Shown here piece by piece: positions 56,473 to 64,000 of a stretch of DNA of 64,000 nt. The notes beneath the pieces were generated by a model. It did not search any database. It had not been told where the DNA came from and saw nothing but the letters and a program-made list of their open reading frames with translations. The stretch spans positions 92,664,330 to 92,728,329 of the forward strand of contig CM049307.1 of NCBI GenBank assembly GCA_026874595.1, written 5' to 3'. This DNA comes from Sipunculus nudus. Its lineage: Eukaryota; Annelida; Sipuncula; Golfingiida; Sipunculidae. Within the stretch, counting starts at the first letter, position 1, and every line of letters starts with the position of its first letter. The translations under genes and the position numbers were made by a program.

Positions 56473-59205
56473 TTGAATTGCCTTTTAAATTGACTTGCTG
56501 TTAAGCTTCGGTATGTTACATGTAGGCTTTCAGAAAAAAAGGGTTACAAAATATTTCAGTTATTAGTGTATTCTGTTTATTTAGCCTAAATGCAGAGTTC
56601 AGGTATACCTCTTCTCCTCCATAGTGGAGAAACTAACCCGAGGCGTCTGTAGCATACTTCACAACATGTGTTTACTGGATCTGTATTGAATTATTGGAGG
56701 TTTTATATGTTCAAGGCGGAGTTTATGGAAGCCATTGCAAAAGGAACGTAAACAATTTGTTTTGCAATCTCTCAGAGAATGGAGACGACTTCTCATTAAT
56801 TACCGCTTCAGGTGTCACATAAAGTATGTTTTTGTATACAGGCGCACGTATTGAACAGCGTTATTGTCCTGAATCTGGTAAGTTTAAATAGATCTTTCTC
56901 CGGCTCACAATTACAAGAAAATAATACTTGTGGAAGGAGAATAGTGTTTATGGTTCTATTAACCGAATTAAATGTAGCCCAATGACGGTTAGAGGGTGGT
57001 TTTACAGGTTGCTTTTATACCAAGCGCTAGCTTATAAGTAGCACTGGTAAAGTACCAGTTGTCAGGTAACCCTATCAATATTTTCTTAGATATCAAAATT
57101 AAATTTAGATACTAAAAATTCTCACCGGGCCAAGATGGGAGTTGGTTGCAACTCATGTCTTTATATTGCATATAAAGACCTGTGGGTTGTAGAAACGGCG
57201 TTTTTCGTGGTTTTCTTGCATAATAACCCCACAAATAGCGATTCGAGCAACTGTGGAACAGCCATATGAGCCATTGTATAACATGACTCGCGGCATCATC
57301 CTGAACCATGACCTCGACTCTTTAACTGATTACACACACGAGGTGGCGCTCCACTCTTGCAACCTCACCTTAGTATTTGCCAATAGGCAGGAGGGTCAGA
57401 CGTCAATATACAAAGGTTCTCCACATAGCAACTTCTCGGCCTTTTGTCTGATCAAATGTGAATTCTCAGGACCACACACAATGGCAATGTAGATGTTTAT
57501 TTACTTTGTAAACTATGTCGGTCCCATTAACTGATTGGAGGAACTGACCAGCCTGTAAATGTGATTTTGAGATATTTCGTTGATCAATCATGGAACAGGG
57601 GAAAGAGGCGAAAGATCACCAAATATATAACCTTCGAAACATCATTTACGAATTACAAGCTGATCTCAGTAAAAGGTCATGCCAATTTACAACCAATGAG
57701 AAGGTGGTAAATAGTTACCAAAATGCAATTTACACCATTTAATCGGGGGAAACCATGTGTCTTATGTCGCTGTGGTTATGAAAGAATAATATTTAGTAAA
57801 AATAAGATGCTAATGCTTATACGAGGGGTAAAATATAACATGGCACCTTTGTATAGATCGTGTTAAAACTTGAAAGAAAAACAACTTATGTATAGTTTAT
57901 CAGCGTGCATATCAACTCAATTATTCAATTATTCCATCAAATACGTTAATCAGGCGTTTGGTGAGAATTTGTTAATGGCCGTGATATTCTATACAGTTTA
58001 CAACGCTCCCCGGTGGCAACATAATACGTATACTATAGCAAATAAAAATCAGAATATGACGCTTGTGAATCATGTCTTGCTCGGCTACCAAGAACAATAT
58101 CACAGATCAGCGAAATTCACAGCCCGGCATCTCGCAGGCTTTTTGGATTGCTACTTGAGCTGCTCTGTGTATTTATATAAGAAGCTGTAACAGGTGTATA
58201 CACTCATGGTAGGCGGGCCACTTTCTAATGTGTTTATGCAGTGGCAGGTTTCAGGTCATGCAAACATATTCCAAATTTCATTATATTCTCTTATAACACA
58301 CTTGCCCTTGAAAAAATATTAATATAGATTTACATAAACTGAACCCAATTACTGGAACAAAAACTATTTTGCCATTTATTTTTTCCATAAATAAACGTGA
58401 GAAGATGTGAGGTTTGTTCAAAAACTATTGGCACATCTATGAGCACATCAACTCGGCGGTTACTGCAACCCCTAAGACTGAAAATTCTAGATCTCATCAA
58501 AAGTTTAGTTTTCTGACACTTTCAGCCCTAACCTTTACGGAAAGAATAAAAACAATAATGTTTTGTTAGATTTATGTCATATCTATTTTTTGCATTTGAC
58601 GTCACACTTTGCACCAGCTAATAACATCAGGGCGCAGACTGTTCTGGATGAAATGCTCCATACACAAAATACTACCACCATGTGCTATTACGTTTGCCTA
58701 ACATTCAGAATCGGGTGTTTTCCTGGCCCTGCAATATGCCTGATGAATACTTTATTGTTTACATAAAGCTAACGACTTACTGCAAGATACCTACCATGAG
58801 TTATGAAACGGTACTAAGAGTGACACATGACTCATGAAATATGCAGTGAGTTTTCAGTCGATTCGAAACTACTCTCTCTCTCACGCTAAACTATTTTTGG
58901 AACGTAACTGGCAGAAGACCTTTACAACTCAGAAACAGAAGCCAGTTCGTAGCCTTCCGGAAGTCTAGATTATGATGCATGCCTTCGAAGAACATTATTA
59001 AAAATGAAATGTCTTTCATAACACGTCACAACGATCTTGTCACCAATGAGGGTCCCTGCGCGAAACTGTCACCGACAGGGCGGCGCCTCATAAGCAAGGG
59101 TCCCTCACCGACCCAAGTCCCCGGATGTGCATAGCGCTTGCTCCTTTGTTTACAATCGAATTGCGAAGTTTTCTTAGTATTATTATCGTTGTAATATCAG
59201 ATAAA
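56127..59205. other. No gene recognised
   Basis: Includes a (TA)n tract at about 56408-56468. The ORFs at 57253-57492, 57870-58190 and 58563-58766 lack recognisable domains or splice context. Confidence 0.5.
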
Positions 59206-59391
59206 ATGCCTCAGACACGGTGTTGTGTTCCTGGCTGTTCCAAACGGGGGGCCATCGATGGCAGAAAGACCAGGATCTACTCCAGAAATGGATGCACGCA
59301 GTTAGACGGGATCGTTTTACACCGAACCAGCACACCGTCGTATGTCATGCACATTTCTCGGCTGACGACTACGTCGAACAGAACGGCTTGG
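59206..59391 (+). pseudogene. THAP zinc-finger exon with a frameshift
   Basis: The THAP domain is a C2CH DNA-binding module of about 80-90 residues found in nuclear proteins and P-element-type transposases. It begins at the ATG with MPQTRCCVPGCSKRG, giving the Cx4C half. At a run of six G (59246-59251) the frame is lost; the downstream half continues in the next frame as LLQKWMHAVRRDRFTPN and TVVCHAHFSADDY, giving the CxxH half, and meets a GTAAGA donor at 59392. It is therefore a first coding exon broken by a single-base deletion, or intact with a sequencing error in the homopolymer. No downstream exon was recognised. Confidence 0.8.
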
Positions 59392-59973
59392 GTAAGAACC
59401 GCTTTTAATATGTTATTTATTTTTGTGAAACATATTATTATAAATATAAGTAGAGAAAACGGCGCAGATTTACGTTTTCGAGTATTGATTTTCTGTTCAT
59501 CTGATAAGTAGACCCCGTTACCGTGTCACTGTCACCGTTTATCGGCCCTTATAGTTGTAACATTACTGTTGCATGTCTCGATCCTTGCCAAACTGAAGGG
59601 AGCTATCTTGACAATTAGGGCGTTTATCATTGGAAAATTATGCGTTACTAATAAACTTAAAGTTACTAATTGTCGAGGCAGATATATCATACTTACCAAT
59701 TCAGTTTAATAAAGAAAAAAATACCAAGCCATCAGTGGTGAATATTTTCTTTGCTAAAACAATTATCATAATGTTAAGTGATTCATTACCGAGCCAGAGT
59801 TGGAACATGTAATAATAAAGTAAATAAAGGAATAAACACAAAGTCTGCAGTATTGAATGTTTACTTTCTGGTACAGATATATATATATAACACTTGTTAT
59901 ACTGATATTTTGACATGGTTGTATCACACTTCAAGTTGTACAGCTAACAATATTGCATATTTCAACATGTATG

Positions 59974-60014
<41 letters not shown>

Positions 60015-60692
60015 GTATTTATGTATATATACTATTAATTAATAATTAATAGATAGTAATTAGCACAATGATATTGTTTGTCCCTAATTCAACCAACAGT
60101 GTGTATACTTTATTTGAAAAGATGTTTTATTTTATCAAATTTACTGAATCTTTTATTTTATTTTGGTGAATAAAATTAAGCATGTACTGAAAACTCCAAT
60201 GTGCAAAACTGTTAAATAGTGATTCAAGGAATATTCTTGTAGATGCCATGTTGTGGCATTATTTTCTTTTAAATTCAGTTTAAACATTTATGATTTAAAA
60301 TAATAAAATATATGTGTATGCATAATATGACCCAATATGAGCTACACTCTGGATATATGATGATTGCAACTTTTGCAACAATTCTAATATTTTAACTTAT
60401 AGTTTCAGTTTTTTACTCTGTATATATAATGATTGCAACTTTTGCAACAATTCTAATATTTTAACTTATATTTTCAGGTTTTTTTTTTTTTAATTTTATA
60501 AAACCTGTTAATAAAAATAAATGATTCAGATAAAAACTTCCTAATTGAAAAAGTGGATATGCTTAAAAAAATAGGCTTATATATAAACTTAAATGCATTA
60601 TTCCCTTGAAAGTGAAATAAAGGTATTAGTCCATTCTGTCCACTTGCCCGTCCATCTGTAAATTTTCATATGCATTACAGTATCTCAAAACT
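59392..60692. other. No further THAP-gene exons recognised
   Basis: AT-rich, with a (TA)n tract at about 59974-60011 and a tandem pair of about 63 bases (TGATTGCAACTTTTGCAACA... at 60360-60475). Confidence 0.5.
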
Positions 60693-61610
60693 TTTACTGT
60701 TTTTCTTCATGACAGTCTTGTCAGAGTATTAGTTTGCAATCATATATTTAGAACTTTACTATAACCAAGTAGGAGGGCCCCTTTCCTCTTAGCGTTTCAT
60801 ATTCTTATATAAATGAAAAAAACATTACAATAGAATATTTCTACATCCACCTTCACGCTGCCCTCACTTTTCCCTTCTCCGAACCCCATCCCATAGTCAG
60901 CCCGAGTAAGCAAGAACAAGATGAATCAGATATATTCATACTTTAATATTTTGTATAACTATTCGTCCATAGGTACCTATGTACATGCCAGAAATTATGT
61001 CAATATCGTGTAATATGTAGACATAGTGGGCATCACAATAATGTACCTTGTCAAGACTAAAGAGATATTGTGTCATACAGTCACAAATTCATAAATCACT
61101 TTATCAGCATTGTTAATCATAACATAATATCTGTCAAATTGAAAGCTTGCATTTACTGTTTTTCTTCATGACAGTCTTGTCAGAGTATTAGTTTGCAATC
61201 ATATATTTAGAACTTTACTATAACCAAGTAGGAGGGCCCCTTTCCTCTTAGCGTTTCATATTCTTATATAAATGAAAAAAACATTACAATAGAATATTTC
61301 TACATCCACCTTCGTGCTGCCCTCACTTTTCTCTTCTCCGAACCCCATCCCAAAGTCAGCCTCAGTAAGCAAGAACAAGATGAATCAGATATATTCATAC
61401 TTTAATATTTTGTATAACTATTTCTCCATAGGTACCTATGTACATGCCAGAAATTATGTCAATATTGTGTAATATGTAGACATAGTGGGCATCACAATAA
61501 TGTACCTTGTCAAGACTAAAGAGATATTGTGTCATACAGTCACAAATTCATAAATCACTTCATCAGCATAGTTAATCATAACATCATATCTGTCAAATTG
61601 AAAGCTTGCA
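60693..61610. repeat. 459 bp tandem duplication
   Basis: 60693-61151 and 61152-61610 are nearly identical (for example TTTACTGTTTTTCTTCATGA at 60693 and 61152, and GTCAAATTGAAAGCTTGCA at both ends), with scattered single-base differences. No ORF of note. Confidence 0.92.
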
Positions 61611-61893
61611 AACTACCATACACTTTAGATCCTTCAACAAATAGCCTTATCATCATTCTACTACTGCTTATTACTGCTGTCATTGCATTCATATTTGCTC
61701 AAATATATCACAATTAACCCCTCCTAAATAAATAAAAAATAAACCACTATATTTGACTCTGTTAATCCATCAGTCAGGTTATTTCATTTATCATTTACTC
61801 ACATATTACATTACATTCCTTTATAATAGCCCAACATGTCCATGATATTCATAAGCTTTATCGACTCGATATAGTATCACAGTGGAGAAACAT
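61611..61893. other. 3' flank of the SWIM-YqaJ gene
   Basis: AT-rich, no coding similarity. On the minus strand TTTATT/AATAAA-like motifs occur around 61730, but a signal cannot be assigned with confidence. Confidence 0.4.
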
Positions 61894-61909
61894 TTATAGT
61901 CCAATCATG

Positions 61910-61945
61910 ATCAGCTGAGCGCCGTGACCCATGGGTCCCTTGTTT
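61910..61945 (-). repeat. Array-element terminus forming the C-terminus of the YqaJ ORF
   Basis: On the minus strand the segment reads ACAAGGGACCCATGGGTCAC then GGCGCTCAGCTGATC, matching the outer terminus of the elements at 15467 and 24208-24236. It encodes the last residues NKGPMGHGAQLI of the YqaJ frame before the stop at 61894. Confidence 0.7.
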
Positions 61946-63464
61946 GTATAAACAACAAAATCGCAATGTTCCCTTGCTGCACAGTAAAGCTGTCCCTGAA
62001 CTTGGAAGTAATAGTCATGTGATTGGTCAAGACTCAGGGACCCATTGCTGCAGGTAAGGTAAGGCACACTGACATGTGTGATATCTTTGTCTCTGGCAGT
62101 ACAGGGACACTTCACCTCCAGCAGTGTACTCTCACTGACTATGCCATCAGGTGAACTAGCCAAATATGGATGTTCAGGCTGGATAAATATCCCACACCTT
62201 TCAACAACATTACCTGTCATAGTCTCATACATTTTCACCGCCTCGCTCTCATATGTCTGCCCGTGCTTAATCGCTGGGCATTTTAATTTTGTGGGCAGAG
62301 TGTAACCCCTAGCCAGAACATCCATGTCGGTTTTGCTTGTCGCCTTGCAGATTCTACCAAAATTAGATAAATGAACCCTGTTCAGTCTCTCCTGTTTCCA
62401 CAGCTGATTACTGCCTTGACCCCTTGTAGAATGTTCCAGTTCATCACATTCACTTTGACTAATACTGGAAACTTTCAGATGCTTTAATAGCCTCTCAGGA
62501 CCTGTTTCCTTGCAATAATCATAATCATGGTATAAGGCAAAGGGATTCGCTGGATCAACAGTCTGAATGAAGGACATTTTTGTTTTTTTTGCCGAAAAGC
62601 TAACAGCCAAATTTCTAACATAATCTATGTAACCTTTGTTTTTTACATACTGTGGTTTCCTTGTATTGAATCGAGTTTCACTTCTGTCACAAACACTTTG
62701 ATCTGAATTTTCACCTACAGAGTTTGACAATTTGCCAAAAGACAAGCCCCCCATTTTGACTGGTGAACCAGTAAATTTCTTTGCCTTATGAAAGGTTTGG
62801 AGTTTTTGCGTACAGGTTTGTTCAGTTCTGAGTTCACCTCTCACGAAGAACTTTACTAAACTGAAAAGTAGACACAGTATATGCTTACAGCTTGCATATG
62901 GACTCATGCCGGCAGCACATTCACACTGAGACTGCTTGACATTTCCACATTTATACACTCAGGTCAACATTATATGTTACAGTTTTTTTTTCATTTCTGC
63001 CTTACAGTTGCCCCTTATGTAGGTAGTTTCATCAACTTGACACCAACGGACATGTCGCAGGAAGCTTGATTCCCAGAGCTTGTCTTTTTTTCCCCAAGTT
63101 CCTTATCAAACGGCATAAGGTACTGGTTAGCAGCAGCCTCAGTCACTCTTGGTATCTTAAATTATAAATCAAAACATCCATTTTCATGATTTGTACTATT
63201 AAAAGTGTTTGTATATATTGTATAATATATTGTATTCTTGTCAAATGAACATAGAACTTTGTATATGCATAGGTCATATTTCCTTGTAAATTCAATGTTT
63301 ATATTTAAAGTATCATCTTTTAATAGTACTATAATATTTTTTACCTTTTTTGCTGAATCAGCTCAGGAATAAGAAAAGAATGAATATGCCAAATGGACCA
63401 GACAGTGTAGTCCCACTAGGAAATATTTGTCATGATTATCTTTACTGCATGCATTTGTTTTCAT

Positions 63465-63467
<3 letters not shown>

Positions 63468-63506
<39 letters not shown>
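63468..63506. repeat. (TA)n microsatellite within the SWIM-YqaJ intron
   Basis: About 39 bases of alternating TA, between the 63666-63783 exon and the next exon. Confidence 0.95.
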
Positions 63507-63509
<3 letters not shown>

Positions 63510-64000
63510 TGTTTCTAACATGTTTTACAGTTATGGTTAAAAATAAAAATGGTTGAGGTTTTCTTGTTGTTCCGCAGAATGTTTGTGTTTGCTTCATGTC
63601 AGTTGAACGAGTTTTTAAAAGTCTCTCTTTGCATGGGCCATGGTAAAAAAAAAAAGTAAACCCACCACAGCTCCTGTGTTCAGATCCTTGTATTCATCAT
63701 AAGGAGGCAGGTTCATCTTGAATGTGGGTGAACTGTCGTCCAGTTGGGCACCGAAGTTCTTGTTCCTGTCATAGGACAGCAATCTGTGGAGAAAATTCAC
63801 TCGTCTTGCAAAGTATAAAGTGATGGAAAATTGACATGATGAATTATATAAAATAAAATCCCATCTGATAACCCGTCTGTTAATTTTTAACATCAATATT
63901 CCTTTAACTGTCACCATGCCATGAGATGGCGAGAGGACCGTGTTGACTGACCTCTGCATTGTCGGTAACAACGGACTTGGGATGGACTCAAAACTGTCAC

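Larger units (their letters stand above)
61894..63783 (-). pseudogene. SWIM zinc finger / YqaJ-type nuclease protein, probably broken
   Basis: The largest piece (61894-62958, 354 codons open) has a SWIM finger near its start (CECAAG...ASCKH) and, in its C-terminal third, YqaJ/lambda-exonuclease-like PDDEXK landmarks: YLASSPDGIV, LLEVKCP and YYFQVQGQLYCA. Upstream blocks: 62959-63155 (VTEAAANQYLMPFDKEL; LWESSFLRHVRWCQVDETT; RGNCKAEMKK; VTYNVDLSV) and 63666-63783 (LSYDRNKNFGAQLDDSS, MNLPPYDEYKDLNTGA), with an AG acceptor and GT donor. The middle block needs frame changes at A-runs and before YKCGN. YqaJ domains are 5'-3' exonucleases in phages; the animal SWIM-YqaJ proteins are uncharacterised and often repetitive. 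The gene continues off the right edge. Confidence 0.8.

Noticed and set aside
62078-62305. Plus-strand ORF within the YqaJ region
   Set aside because: Antisense to the YqaJ nuclease motifs, which are clear on the minus strand.

Overview
The window is AT-rich, intron-bearing eukaryotic DNA and almost certainly comes from a marine invertebrate, most likely a bivalve mollusc. Evidence for this: GT/AG-spliced exons, an EGF-like/kringle receptor gene, SWIM-YqaJ and THAP coding sequence, BEL/Pao and L1/Tx1-like retroelements, tRNA-derived SINEs, and long arrays of diverged 150-185 bp repeats. The species cannot be read from the sequence.

Layout. 1-5374 (minus): a BEL/Pao LTR retrotransposon whose gag-pol frame is open from its ATG at 5062 to the window edge, with one LTR and a primer binding site. 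6.6 kb: a tRNA-derived SINE. 7.4-9.3, 18.5-19.1 and 19.4-20.9 kb (plus): three broken copies of a peroxisomal (S)-2-hydroxy-acid oxidase (HAO/glycolate oxidase) gene, with stops, frameshifts, lost exons and lost active-site residues. Copies B and C lie between two inverted repeat arrays (15.5-17.9 kb and 21.4-24.2 kb). Nearly every monomer of these arrays carries an AGGTCA-nnn-TGACCT palindrome. Copy C is also split by a 339 bp foldback element whose arms contain tRNA-like Pol III promoter boxes. Other elements in this half are a TCGTG-rich inverted-repeat element (11.3-12.8 kb) and a 0.53 kb inverted-repeat element (14.6-15.1 kb).

26.6-48.1 kb (plus) holds the main cellular gene. It encodes a single-pass membrane protein reconstructed from 16 exons with every splice phase consistent (550 residues): signal peptide, EGF-like repeat, one kringle domain, six more EGF-like repeats, a transmembrane helix, and a tail with three YxxL motifs. 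It resembles the CED-1/Draper/MEGF10 receptors but adds a kringle. A diverged segmental duplication provides two candidate first exons (26655 and 32231), both in phase with exon 2. Its first intron carries a pogo-like MITE and a full-length but broken 5.4 kb L1/Tx1-like LINE (32908-38276, minus) with a 12 bp target duplication.

48-59 kb is mostly unassigned. It contains a 153 bp minisatellite (50.75-51.86 kb), a SINE-like repeat (55 kb), and a compact CRE + TATA + small-ORF + AATAAA unit (55.8-56.1 kb). 59.2 kb (plus) is a THAP zinc-finger exon with a frameshift. 61.9-63.8 kb (minus) encodes a SWIM zinc finger plus a YqaJ-type nuclease domain, with several homopolymer frameshifts and a C-terminus that coincides with a transposon end. 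Between them lies a 459 bp tandem duplication.

All assignments come from reading translations, splice sites and repeats by eye. No database search was possible.
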